A DNA stretch of 64,000 nucleotides from Paramoeba atlantica (Eukaryota; Discosea): positions 496,001 to 560,000 of the forward strand of contig CDRNVI010000054.1 in assembly GCA_977017575.1 (NCBI GenBank). The letters are read 5' to 3'. A program made the position numbers and the translations under genes. The notes under the pieces are model-generated. The model saw nothing but the letters and a program-made list of their open reading frames with translations, was not told the DNA's origin and made no database searches. The number at the start of each line of letters is the position of its first letter. Positions within the stretch are counted from its first letter, which is position 1. Below, piece after piece: positions 21,030-30,804 of the stretch.

Positions 21030-22464
21030 GGGGTTGTCTTATTATGTAACATAATGATTTATGCATGTACATGTATATGGACTATACACTATACTACTGT
21101 AGCAGTTGTATAGATCTGTACAAGGTATACCACCATTGGTGGTGTATACCACCATTATATTGGCATAATTCTAGCAAGAAAAAGTTATAACAAACTGTGG
21201 TTCTGATAGTTGAAGGACATGAAATTAAATTTAAAGCGACATAAATCTGGCAGCGAACCCTTTTAAAACCTGAAGTTCTGTTGCATTCACAATATTATTC
21301 CTGTTCATGGACAATTTTCTTAATTTGTTTCGAGAATTGTTTTTTCGAGTAGTCTTATCTTGTTTCTTACATACCTAATGTTTGTCCAAAATGCAGACTC
21401 CTTGCCGCTACGTCTGGGACGTGTGGGTGCACATCTTCCACCGGAAACTCTGTTGGTTCAATTTCTAGAAAACGTTGATGCGCCACCAAGCAGCTTTTTT
21501 AAGACCACAAAGATTTCAGCATGTGAGTGGTACGGAGTACATTGCAACGATGCACAAAAGGTTGAGAAGATCGATTGGCACGCTATGCACTCCGCACACC
21601 AGAACTCCTCTGCTATTCTCGGTGGACGTAAGCTACGAGGTACGCTACGTTGGGAACATTTGCCCGCAACGTTACTTGAGTTGCAGCTTTATACGAACTA
21701 TTTAACTGGAGCAGTCACGCTAGACGCATTACCCAGGGATCTGCAGAGTCTTAATCTAGCTTCCAACACGTTTTCAGGAACCTTGGATTTCGCAGACTTG
21801 CCTAGAACAATGATCTATCTTAACTTTTCTTTTAATGACTTCCAACGGGCTTTACACTTTGAGTGTCTTCCACAGGCCGTTCACGAGCTCAATTTAGAAT
21901 GCAATGAAAACCTAAAGGGAATGTACGTCATAAAAAAACTGCCACGATTCGTTAGAATTTCTATTAGGGAGACAAGAATTAGAGCTATCAGAGAGCAGAA
22001 GGGGGCTTGTCTGATTATGTAGCTCAGTGATAATGTACCGCCGGCTTTCGATCACGGGTTGAAAAACTTCAGAAACTGTAAATATGCTACTTTTTGGCGC
22101 GCTATACACAAACTACTTTTTTTGCGCATTTCTATTTTTTTCGAAGAAAAAAACTTTTGTCTGATTATATCACACAATAATTCAGAGGTCCGTAAAACTA
22201 CAAAAACTGTACAAAAACTGATTTATTATGGTACTATTATTGAGGTTGAACCTTAACCGTTCAAGCACTATCTATGAAAACAATACGTGTACATATTTTT
22301 TGTGCTTTATCTTTTTGCTGGACATTAGTTACAAATTTAATTTACAGTGATAACATTACTGTCAGTTTGTTTCTATATTCTATTTATATACTGTACGCCG
22401 AAGAAGAACTGATTTTTCATTTTGCGGAAGACGAGAAAGAAGATTCTGAAGAGGAAGAAACTTT
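21030..22464. repeat. Segmental duplication, copy I
   Basis: Nearly identical to 35825-37250; I noticed only about five base differences along the stretch. It includes LRR gene 3, its flanks and a small frame from 22274 encoding about 70 residues with an acidic end. Copy I departs from copy II at about 22464, just left of the Tc1-like transposase, so the transposon or its loss marks the break. Confidence 0.85.
21378..22022 (+). CDS. LRR protein 3 with CaaX end (CLIM)
   Basis: A 214-residue protein starting MFVQNADS, with RLGRVGAHLPPETLLVQFLENV, cap CEWYGVHC, LRGTLRWEHLP, about five LRR units (LPRDLQSLNLASNTFSGTLD and others) and tail RETRIRAIREQKGACLIM. CLIM fits a CaaX box with Met at X, the farnesyltransferase type. 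No signal peptide or membrane segment is visible, which agrees with a cytosolic lipid-anchored protein. The encoded protein is identical to LRR 6, so the pair arose by very recent duplication. First in-frame ATG chosen; it lies at the same position as in LRR 2, 5 and 7. Confidence 0.85.
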   Translation: MFVQNADSLPLRLGRVGAHLPPETLLVQFLENVDAPPSSFFKTTKISACEWYGVHCNDAQKVEKIDWHAMHSAHQNSSAILGGRKLRGTLRWEHLPATLLELQLYTNYLTGAVTLDALPRDLQSLNLASNTFSGTLDFADLPRTMIYLNFSFNDFQRALHFECLPQAVHELNLECNENLKGMYVIKKLPRFVRISIRETRIRAIREQKGACLIM

Positions 22465-22498
22465 TTTCCCTCGCAGGAATTACAGTTTTTACTAGAAA

Positions 22499-23070
22499 AT
22501 GCCCCAAAGGCGCGCTCGCTCGAGGACTTCCCGTGGAGTACTGAGCGATAGATCGTATTCTTCCCCCGCCCCCGTCAAAGAGAGTCACCGCATGCTTTTG
22601 GTGGCGGAATACGAGCGCACAGGATCGTACTCCGCTACGGCGCAGCACTTTGGTGTTCAAGAGAACACTTTAAAACGTTGGGTTGAAACGTTGGAATTTT
22701 TGATCAGGTTATGAAAAAGCCACGGGGCTTTCTTCAATATTTAAAGCGACATCCAGCGCCCACGATTGCCATGGACAACTGCCCGACCCACAACAAGGCG
22801 CGTGCCACGTTCCGTGATACAGGAATTTCCGTTCTCCCCTGGCTTGCAAAATCTCCAGACCTGAATCCGATCGAAAATTTGTGGTCTGTGATGGACACAG
22901 ACAAAAATCTTCTTCGACCCCGAAATCGACAGCAACTGGAAGCCGCCATTGAGGGGTCTTTCCTTAAATTGAAACAGACCCACTCTGCAACGGTTCAGAA
23001 AACGTTGAAGAGTTTCAGGAAGCGTTGTGAAATTGTTATTAGTCGGAACGGGAGGCACTGTGGTTACTAA
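22499..23070 (+). pseudogene. Tc1/mariner transposase, internally deleted
   Basis: The first frame (22499-22714) encodes a basic start and a helix-turn-helix, YSATAQHFGVQENTLKRWV. The second (22711-23070) encodes the C-terminal catalytic part with MDNCPTH, LPWLAKSPDLNPIENLW and the closing CEIVISRNGRHCGY, typical of Tc1 DDE proteins. About 120 residues holding the first catalytic Asp are missing, so the protein cannot work. R1 repeat copy b follows at 23187 and ends in CCCCTG next to TA, as expected for a Tc1 right end. No matching left end was seen. Confidence 0.8.
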
Positions 23071-23186
23071 TTGTCTTTTGCAATCCAAATTACAGAAATT
23101 ATTGACATCACTAAAGTATTGCAATATGTGTTTTTGACCCTTACATGAAAGGGGGGTACCTCCCAAACCCCGGATGCTACCTATCC

Positions 23187-23292
23187 TAAAACATACAACT
23201 CTGTGAGAGCTATCCAATGCGCTATTATTTTCCAAAATTGGACAACTTTTACGAATTTTAGACCCCCCACCTTTAGATTCGCACCCCTGTAG
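23187..23292. repeat. R1 repeat copy b (right end of Tc1-like element)
   Basis: Contains 'actctgtgagagctatccaa', 'ccaaaattggacaactttta' and ends 'cgcacccctg' before 'ta'. Beyond it, 23290-23400 is a third copy of the LRR downstream flank ('ctatacactatactact'). Confidence 0.7.
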
Positions 23293-23650
23293 ACTATACA
23301 CTATACTACTACAGCAGTTGTATAGATCAGTATACCACTATAATAGTGGCCTAAATCTAGCAAGAAAAAGCTATCAGACACTTTAGTTCTGATAGTTGAG
23401 GGTCTGCGGATGACGTAAAGCGCTGTTTCGCGGTGTTTCAACACTAGGTAAGTCAAAAAGGAAATAGTAGCTATTTTGAAATAACCAGTGAATGAAACCA
23501 GAGTAAGCACTCGAGGGGGGCAAAGTTCGGGAGAATGCAGCGGTGATCTCCATGCATAAAAAAGATTTAAATATTAATGTACTATACATTTCAAAACTGA
23601 TCTTCAGCACTCATTCGCAAATATTTAAAAAGTTGAACACATTTCAAATA

Positions 23651-23734
23651 CTGTGACCCCCTTTAACGTAGAATAATGCGTTTTGTCTCTATGATAGGGG
23701 GGTTTGGGGGGTGTATATTAAAGGGGGGTTACAG
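23651..23734. mobile_element. 84-bp MITE with CTGT tips, TA flanks
   Basis: Left tip CTGTGACCCCCTTTAA and right tip (inverted) CTGTAACCCCCCTTTAA, each bordered by TA. It has no coding capacity. A similar tip, CTGTCACCCCCCTTTAAT, occurs at 49583. Confidence 0.75.
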
Positions 23735-23807
23735 TACTGTACTTAGTGCTGATCTTTTCCACTTTACACTTTCGCACTTCGTATTCCCTTTTTCGCCCCA
23801 TAGCGTT

Positions 23808-24212
23808 TTACTCGAGCTCGGGAAATCGAATGACCCTGCCCGATAGGCCCTTTGCAGGGCTTTCCACTTGGTCACTTTCAGCGCTTGCTTCGAGGGAAGT
23901 GGAAGCTTTCATGCGTTTTTGGCGCCATGCTGCGCAAGCGCGAGACCGTTGTCCCGTGATCGAGCGCCACAAGCTCTCGACAAAGTCTCCCACTTCGCCT
24001 TTTCGTCGCGGAGCATATAATGGTTGCTCCTCAAGGTAGCTTTCCATGTCTTGGGCAACCTCACCCAGAAAGTACAGTTCACGTGGACGCACATCGAGTA
24101 GGAGATGTCCTCGATGCTGTACCAGGAGAAGAACTGTGCGACGAAGGAAAGAGAAGCCAACAGGAACATTACCAATGCTCCTCTTTCCCACAGAAAAAGA
24201 TTCCAGGGCCAA
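23808..24212 (-). pseudogene. Possible C-terminal part of Harbinger-like transposase
   Basis: A 134-residue frame directly downstream of the DDE_4 fragment on the same strand. It contains GLSGRVIRFPELE near its end. A similar stretch, GISGRIIRFLEIE, occurs in the frame near 49190, so both may come from one transposon family. No catalytic motif was identified here. Confidence 0.35.
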
Positions 24213-24230
24213 GTTTTTCTTATTGTACTC

Positions 24231-24653
24231 TTAAGATGGTACGAAACAATGATTGGAACCTATATACCCAAGATCTCCAAGAAACATTTCGTCTTTGTGA
24301 TGATCGAAAAGTGGAGTCCTGTGGGTTGTAGTAGTACTGTAAACTATCGCATCATGGATACTTCCATTCACAGGTCCTCGAAAAAAGAAAAGAACTCCGG
24401 CCAACACCATCCAAAATTCTACTTTAAAACAATGCTCATGATGCTTTCCAGAGTAAGTTGCGTCTTTTTGCACGTACTCACCACGCGTGCTGTCCCAAAC
24501 AGTTTGCTTCTTGCGCGCTCGGCAAGGAATGGTAGTGATATCTACGATACATGTCACATCCGAAAGCCACGGAACACCATGCTGAAAAAATTTTGGGTTC
24601 ATCAGGCGCGGGGAGGAAAGTAACTTTGCTGTGCGCGAGAAATCTTCACGCAA
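24231..24653 (-). pseudogene. Harbinger/PIF-like (DDE_4) transposase fragment
   Basis: A 140-residue frame containing VDITTIPCRAR, YSGKHHEHCFKVEF, GPVNGSIHDAIVY and FLGDLGYIGSNHC. This is the order seen in the DDE_4 nuclease of Harbinger elements: first Asp, YSGKKKxH, GxxxGSxHD, then GDxGY. Catalytic Asp residues can be seen in VDIT and GSIHD. The N-terminal part and a full C-terminus are not in this frame, so the copy is broken. The Myb-like partner gene of Harbinger elements was not found. Confidence 0.7.
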
Positions 24654-25029
24654 GGTGCGGATAGAAACTGGCGGATCATTCGGGCTCGTTCAAAGCCCCT
24701 GGAGGTCATGTAATTGTTCCCATGTGCAGTTTAAAGCGCACATACATAAGGAAAATTTTAGACGCCGCATGTCTTTTCCCCTATAATGGCGCCGTGAATC
24801 CGGTGTAGCTCGGAATACACTTGATTAACCTGTTCATGGCTTATTCCGTACATTAAAAGGCCCAAGAAAGGTACATGTATATTGATACGAAGAGTTTCAC
24901 AAATAAGCCAAATATTATTGTGGTTATAAACTTTGCACATGATATGCAATCATACACGTTACCACAGAGCATAAAGGAACATAACAGACATTATTCAGTG
25001 CATGTTACGAGTATGTAGTGTTATGAGCT

Positions 25030-26052
25030 AAGAGTATACGCCACGTGCCAAGAAAAAATCAGGGGTTTAGCAGAACAGGGCATACATACTGTCCCCCCCG
25101 TACTTAAGAGTCCGCCGATTTTGGGCATTTGGACTCTTAAGTGGAGGGGGCACAATTTTTCGGACTCTTAAGTGGGGGTCAGCATTTTTTCATAAAATTT
25201 CAATATGTCCGGTTCCTTTTTTGTCTGTTTGTTTTCTCTATTTGTTTTCTCTATTTTTGTTTAATGAAGGTCGGCGTCTGTACCCGACGTGCTACTGAGG
25301 CATGTTCAAAAAAACTGTCATAAATATTCAGAATATGACCCTTGATATGCAGGAGAATATAATGATACTCGTAATGCAATACCGCGCACACTTGAGATAG
25401 AAGAGAACGAGGTTGGCTCCCGGAATGGGGTAACGGAAGGTTACCGTCATTAGGTGGGGAGATAGATTAAGGGGGTTGGTCTCGTGTGAGGAGGGTGATC
25501 GGAGAGGAGAAGAACTTCGATCAGTTCGCGAGAGAGTTGAAGGGGGTTGAGGAGGACGGTTATGTCCCATGCCTGCCCGTAGTCTGCTCCTTCCTCGGAG
25601 TACCATCAAGTATAAATAGCTTGGAAATATTAAAAACGCAATGGGCAGACAAAAAAAATCAAAAAAAATAGAAAAAAAATCAAAAAAGAAAAATCATCTG
25701 GCGCCGCAGGCATCCCGAGGCTCCGTCAAAAAGGAATCTTAAGTAGGGGGGGTACCCCGCGGACTCTTGAGCAGGGGGGGACAGTAATAAAAGTGGGGGG
25801 AATGACGCAGATGACGTAAATCAGCTTTGTGATGTACTCCGGATGGATATATTTCCCCAGTGCCAAGTCATTCTTCGTGAAAGACATGACACGCAAATAC
25901 GGTTTCAGATTGAAGGCGAGTTCTTGCTATCGCGCGCATTTCGTAGATTACAAGCTCTGTGTCGCAAGCATGAGTTTGAGGTACAGGTATACAGTCTGAA
26001 CAGGTGCAATCTGGAAATCGTTTTTCTGCATCTTTCACGTCACGAAGCGTAG
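25030..26052 (+). pseudogene. Duplicated 3' end of the ABCA gene
   Basis: 25030-25086 and 25787-26052 match 19917-20239, the last part of the ABCA frame (DIFPQCQVILRERHDTQ...LSRHEA). The two halves are separated by the MITE at 25089-25784. Substitutions are scattered, so the copy is older than the 21-22 kb duplication. With no upstream domains it is a dead fragment. Confidence 0.85.
25089..25784. mobile_element. 696-bp TA-flanked MITE inserted in ABCA copy
   Basis: Tips are CTGTCCCCCCCGTACTTAAG on the left and, inverted, CTGTCCCCCCCTGCTCAAG on the right; 'agagtccgc' follows on both sides. The intact ABCA gene reads 'gggcatacataataaaag' where this copy has 'gggcataca-TA-element-TA-ataaaag'. 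The empty site is therefore known and the target duplication is TA. Two further 'ggactcttaagt' motifs lie just inside the left end. No transposase is encoded. Confidence 0.9.
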
Positions 26053-26208
26053 GCTAAGGATCGGTGTAGAGCAAACATTTTGCACAACAATAAAGGCAAT
26101 ATGCGAATGTAGCAAAAAAATCTTACAAAATTTTGGATTCAACATTTTGCACTCACATTATTAATTTTCTCTATACAGAACAATATTTTTTCTTACACAC
26201 CTACGTAA

Positions 26209-26400
26209 TGTTTGTGCCAACGCGGACACGACATCGCTACGTCTGGGACGTGTGAATGCACATCTTCCAGCTGAAAATCTGTTGCTTCAATTTCTTGAAA
26301 ACGTTTATATGCCATCTAGTAGAATTTTTAAAAAACACTGACTCCAGCATGAGTGGTTTGAAGTACATTGCAATGAAGAAATGTTGATAGGATCGATTGG
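26209..26400 (+). pseudogene. LRR pseudogene 4 (5' part only)
   Basis: Matches the start of LRR 2: 'cctacgtaatgtttgtgcc', then 'cgctacgtctgggacgtgtg' and 'catcttccagctgaaaatc'. A small deletion right after the ATG shifts the frame, and the cap region is eroded. Similarity ends at about 26400 at 'gatcgattgg'. It follows the ABCA 3' copy as LRR 2 follows ABCA, so both come from one duplication. Confidence 0.8.
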
Positions 26401-26657
26401 ATAGCTGGATAATTCAGTGTCGTAAATCTATTTATATACGCGTTGTATACACAAGGGTACAAATCGGTCTTCAAATATTGCGCACAACTGTGACCTGCCG
26501 ACGCACCAAGCGCATCTACAGTGCTTGAATTCGGAACAATTGGTGCTACACCATGCACAGGTGCACTCACCATTGCACTAAACCGCGTCACACCAGGAAC
26601 ATCTGTAATATCCTGCAACTTAGCTGTACCAATACTTCCGTGCCAGTACAACTCCAA
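26328..26657 (-). CDS. Unrecognised short frame
   Basis: 109 codons. The part from LELYWHGSIGTAKLQDITD to about SAGHSC looks protein-like in composition, but I recognise no family. It may be the end of a larger lost gene or the 3' flank of the neighbouring retrotransposon. Low confidence. Confidence 0.2.
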   Translation of the reverse strand: MELYWHGSIGTAKLQDITDVPGVTRFSAMVSAPVHGVAPIVPNSSTVDALGASAGHSCAQYLKTDLYPCVYNAYINRFTTLNYPAIQSILSTFLHCNVLQTTHAGVSVF

Positions 26658-26744
26658 CTGCTCAGGTTTGTTTGTTCATACTATTGCATAATAGCAGAGA
26701 GTTTTCAGGGTAAGGCCCGCATACAACGGGATAACCCTTTTTAT

Positions 26745-29723
26745 TTAGCAAGCAGAGCGGTTTTCCTCGTCCGTCCATTCAGCTTCGTTCCTCCGAGCCC
26801 AGATAATATAGCTGGCCCGACCAGCCATTAAACTCATGCTTTCTCTGCATGATCTGGCTCGTTTTCGTTCCCCTTGGAACACGGCGTCAAGATAGCGACA
26901 GGATCCGCTAGGAAGTCCCCGTGCGCCGATCTCGAACGCTAGGGCGTAGCAGTTCGGGTTCTCGATTCTGCGCTCGTGGAGAAGTAAGTTATACTTCTCT
27001 GACTTCCGCCGGTGTGCGTTTTCACAGTTCTCCTCCCACGGAACAGTTAGCTCAATGATGAACTCGGTCCCGTTCCGTAGTTTGATCCAGCCATCCGGGC
27101 GCAGTAAACTGTCGCTACTGGTGTACCACGGGGGTGGGTTCCGTTCACCCGTGAGGTCAAAGTGGCAAGCTTCGGTGGTAGGGGATTGGCGTACGTGTCG
27201 TGCGAACTCGCGGAGAACCATGTCGTGTCTTAGTGTGTACCTCCCTTTTTGTAAGGATGTGTTGCATGATGAAAGGACGTGTCTTGTTGTTTGTGGTTTG
27301 TCTCGGCATATGGGACATTTTGTATCAGAGTGATAGTTGCGACCCCATTGTGCAAGGGATACTCGGGAGGGCAGGGGGGTTAGAGTCATGACGAAGGACA
27401 TGAATCGCGAGAGTTTCTCGTTTCGGATCCCATGGATGGCAGATACAAATTCTTGTGCCATTTCTGGGTCTGACGGAAACTGCCACCAGAGGGCAGCAAC
27501 AGGAGCACGTTGTCGTAGACGTGTAATCATTTGTTCTTCGTGGGCATCACGGAGTATTTGTCGTGCGCGCTGTGGGTCGTTAAGATGATCGGTTATTTGT
27601 GCACCTGGGCGGATTTGACCTTTCGCACGCTTCCTTTGCTCTTCCTGGATGCGGAAGCGCAATGCCTTGAGCACGTTCGGGTCTCGTGATTGATGCATTT
27701 GGGTAAGTGACGTTCCGGTGCACTCGTACCAGAGTTGTGTCAGACTTTTGAGATTCCAGCCGCCGCAGGAGTATAGTACTTCTGTGCTACCGGCACGAGC
27801 CATGTTAATCCATCGTCGAATGTGTGCTGTGACTCGCTTCTGAAGCCGCAGAACTGAGCTGAAAGAGATGCAGGGGTGGATGGTAAACTGAAACCGAAGT
27901 CGGGAAATTATAGCGTGTGTGTAGATCCACAGCTTAGCCGGGAGATTATGGGCGCTGGCACTCGTGTTTTCAAGCCATCCTTTCAGCTTTGAGTTTAATT
28001 TATTGAAAAGTTCGTTTAGCTGCTGAGATCCAGGGGCGAGGGTCATACCAAGAAATGAGCTTCCGGCGTCGCAAATATGTGGAATTTTTTCTCCGTATGT
28101 GGTTACTGCAGGTCTTCTCGTCATGTACCCCGGGTGCTCTTCGCCTTTCCGCGTGCTCATACATTGGACTCGACTTTTTGTGACGTTGATTTTTAATCCG
28201 ATTTTGGAGAGCACCGTGGTTAGTGCGTTCAGCGAAGTTTGCATGTCACGGTCACTTTCGGTCAGAATGGTTAAATCATCGGCATACGCTTTCAAGAAGT
28301 TGTTATCGCCGTTGGGAAGGCGCATGCCAAAGGTTGGACACGAGAACCGAACGTATCGTAATACGATTTCCATGACTACTAAGAATATAGTGGAGGAGAG
28401 TGTATCGCCTTGTAAGACTCCCTTCTTTACATGTATGGGACGCGTTAGACCTTCGTAACATTTAACTCGTATGTGTGCATCAGTGAGGCTGTCTTTGATG
28501 TAGTCGACAACGTTGCAGGGTATGCCTGCCCAAGCTAGGGAAGCTAGTATAATGTTATGCGGGATCGAACCAAAGGCGTTAGTGAGGTCCAATTGGGCAA
28601 GACAGTACTGTCGTTTATGTCGCTGGTAGTGCTGGAGGAGGGTGCATAGAGTTTGGGTGTGCTCCAATATCCCATTGATTTCGGAAAGAAACCCTTTCTG
28701 TATTTCCGGGTCAATCACATTGTGTCCAATAAGATGTTGGGTCAGGCGATGCGATATGATTGTGTGGAACGCTTTACCAAGGGCGCTCGTCAGTGAAATG
28801 GGGCGCCAATTTTTGGGGTTTTCCGGTGCTCCGCTCTTATGTATCAGCTTAGTGATTGCAGTTTTCCATGATGGAGGGCAGGTCGAGAAAGTCATCAGAT
28901 TATTGAATACCTTAGCAAATTGATCATGCATGGATGGACATTTTTTAAGAATCAGATTGGTGATCGTGTCTGCACCGGGTGAGCTGGAGTTCCGTTTCAT
29001 ATTGATGGCTGCTGTGACATCGTCTCGCGTGATTGGGTCCCAATGCATGGGTTGGGCGGCTCCTGGTCCGAGTACATCTGGAGGAGGCAGTTGGAAGAGT
29101 TGTTCACTGGGTTTAAAGCTTGACTCGTAGTATGTCTCTATGGTGTTCCGGTCACAGGTCGGGTAAGTTGCATTCTGTACTTCATTAGCGTCAGGTTTGT
29201 CGATCGTTTCTGAAGCTGCTGTCCACGGATTTCTGGAAAATCTCTCGGAGGCCCAGTGCTGATCGAATTCTTCTCTTTGTTTCGTCGCTTCTTCCTCACG
29301 TATCCTGACTAGCTTTCGACATTCTTTGATTTGTGCTCGTAATTCGTCTCGTTCCGTCCTACTTCTCGTATAGCGTAGCGAAGTTTTCAAGGTTGTGAGA
29401 TGGTGTTTCAGTTCTTGTGCGACTCTCTCCGTGGCGAGTGGTCGATACCTTCGTCGGGCGTGTCCGGTGCTAGCTCTGATGAGGAAGCCCCTTGTCGGAT
29501 TCGCTTCCGTCGCTATTTCGCAAGCAGATACGGCTAGGGCGGCGCTAAGAAGTTCCGCGTTACGTATAGCTGTCTTCCTGTCCGTTGTATCGCTTAGAAG
29601 TTCGTTGCAACGTGCACTTGCTCTCGCTTCAACCTGTCGCCATTGCTCTTCGCTGAGTCGTATGGTAACCTTCCCGCCAAGTATTGCATTGTGCTTTTGC
29701 AGGAGTTCTACTGCTTTTTGCAT
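26745..29723 (-). CDS. Type A non-LTR retrotransposon polyprotein, 5'-truncated
   Basis: A 992-residue open frame. It begins in the region equivalent to residue 590 or so of the intact element (LSEEQWRQVEARASARC), then a basic coiled region, RT with SSSPGADTITNLILKK, WRPISLTSALGKAFHTIIS, QLDLTNAFGSIPHN, GVLQGDTLSSTIF and the catalytic AYADDLTILTE. Then LPAKLWIY, CCHC finger CPICRDKPQTTRHVLSSC and nuclease core LRPDGWIKL...FIIELTVPWEE. All Cys/His N-terminal fingers are missing, as expected from 5' truncation during target-primed insertion. It differs enough from the other two copies to be a separate subfamily. ATG at 29723 is the first in frame, but native translation is unproven. Confidence 0.8.
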   Translation of the reverse strand: MQKAVELLQKHNAILGGKVTIRLSEEQWRQVEARASARCNELLSDTTDRKTAIRNAELLSAALAVSACEIATEANPTRGFLIRASTGHARRRYRPLATERVAQELKHHLTTLKTSLRYTRSRTERDELRAQIKECRKLVRIREEEATKQREEFDQHWASERFSRNPWTAASETIDKPDANEVQNATYPTCDRNTIETYYESSFKPSEQLFQLPPPDVLGPGAAQPMHWDPITRDDVTAAINMKRNSSSPGADTITNLILKKCPSMHDQFAKVFNNLMTFSTCPPSWKTAITKLIHKSGAPENPKNWRPISLTSALGKAFHTIISHRLTQHLIGHNVIDPEIQKGFLSEINGILEHTQTLCTLLQHYQRHKRQYCLAQLDLTNAFGSIPHNIILASLAWAGIPCNVVDYIKDSLTDAHIRVKCYEGLTRPIHVKKGVLQGDTLSSTIFLVVMEIVLRYVRFSCPTFGMRLPNGDNNFLKAYADDLTILTESDRDMQTSLNALTTVLSKIGLKINVTKSRVQCMSTRKGEEHPGYMTRRPAVTTYGEKIPHICDAGSSFLGMTLAPGSQQLNELFNKLNSKLKGWLENTSASAHNLPAKLWIYTHAIISRLRFQFTIHPCISFSSVLRLQKRVTAHIRRWINMARAGSTEVLYSCGGWNLKSLTQLWYECTGTSLTQMHQSRDPNVLKALRFRIQEEQRKRAKGQIRPGAQITDHLNDPQRARQILRDAHEEQMITRLRQRAPVAALWWQFPSDPEMAQEFVSAIHGIRNEKLSRFMSFVMTLTPLPSRVSLAQWGRNYHSDTKCPICRDKPQTTRHVLSSCNTSLQKGRYTLRHDMVLREFARHVRQSPTTEACHFDLTGERNPPPWYTSSDSLLRPDGWIKLRNGTEFIIELTVPWEENCENAHRRKSEKYNLLLHERRIENPNCYALAFEIGARGLPSGSCRYLDAVFQGERKRARSCRESMSLMAGRASYIIWARRNEAEWTDEENRSAC

Positions 29724-29859
29724 ACGCAAAAACAGTTTGTGGCAGCTGTCTCAACTACAACATACAGGGCAATACTTATGGTTATAAATTATACATACAT
29801 TATATATACATACATAGATGTATTATACATACATTGCGGTGGTTGTAAAACTACCGCTC

Positions 29860-30250
29860 TACACTCGATTATTGAAAAAAAAGTGAACAAAAACAGTGAA
29901 AATATAAAGGGGAACACAGTAATATAATAGAAGAAAAAAATATAAAAGGGGGCTCCGGTGGTCCAAAACTGAGAAAAAAATTTGAAAAAAATGGGGGGTC
30001 CATGGGGGGGGTCCAGGGGGGGGGGGCATGGTCGAGCAATTTTTTTCGAAAACATTAATTTTCGAAAAAAAACCGCAGAAAGGGTAGCCGGGGTCTTGGC
30101 GCGCATTTTCCACCCCCCTACCCGGGGGTGACCCCCCCGCGTATCCGCAGGACGGCTCCGCCAAGTTCGGATTTTTTCGGAAAAAAAATTTTGAAAAAAA
30201 TTTCAACTTGGCGAAAAAAATGACAAAAAAAATATTTTTCCAAAATCGTT
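29860..30250. other. Homopolymer-rich intergenic block
   Basis: Many runs of A, T, G or C of 6-12 bases. CGCCAAGTT near 30159 pairs with AACTTGGCG near 30205 around A/T runs. No credible gene from 29760 to 30804. Confidence 0.6.
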
Positions 30251-30608
30251 TCCCCTATTGTATTTTGATAGTTTGGGACCTACACTAGCTTTCTACGCAG
30301 TTGTTTTCGCAAGGTATCACTTCTTCGAACTGTGGTGCGCCCCCCAAAATGACCCATTTTTGACTAAAAAAGGTGAAAAAGTATTTTCGGACCTAAAGGG
30401 GCATTTTTGTGTCGAAAGAATGGTATGGTTGGAGTCGCATTCTCTACCCAATACGTTCGGTAGGCTTTCATTCATGCCTACGAGTGATTTCCCACGCGCA
30501 AATGTCGGATTTAGTGCTCTGAGAGCAAAAATACGCAAAAATCACCCCATTTTTACCCGAAAATCCGCTATTTTTCCGTTTTCTTCAGCTTTCCAGGCCA
30601 ATTTTTCT

Positions 30609-30717
30609 TTTTTAGTCTCTTCGTTAAACGCGGTGGTAGTTTTCAACGCGAAGCGCGCAGCATGAGTGACTTCTAAGTTGAAAGCAACCACCGCGTTTAA
30701 CGAAGAGCCTAAAAAAG
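30609..30717. repeat. Inverted repeat, 37-bp arms
   Basis: 'cttcgttaaacgcggtggta' on the left and its complement 'accaccgcgtttaacgaag' on the right, extended to TTTTTTAG/CTAAAAAA outside and TTTCAAC/GTTGAAA inside. The spacer is about 31 bp. It could be a short foldback element. Confidence 0.65.
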
Positions 30718-30804
30718 TTTTATATACTTATGGTTTTAATATGTATTACATAGTATGTATTACATACTATGTATTACATACTATGTAATTTGGTATTATG
30801 CCGT

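Noticed and set aside
22274-22495. A small secreted acidic protein gene
   Set aside because: It has an ATG and a hydrophobic part, but its only support is the copy at 37061, which lies in a recent duplication and says nothing about selection.
23808-24212. CRISPR-like or toxin-antitoxin systems among the short repeats and small frames
   Set aside because: The repeats are transposon ends or satellites in a eukaryotic setting. None has the spacing or partner genes required.
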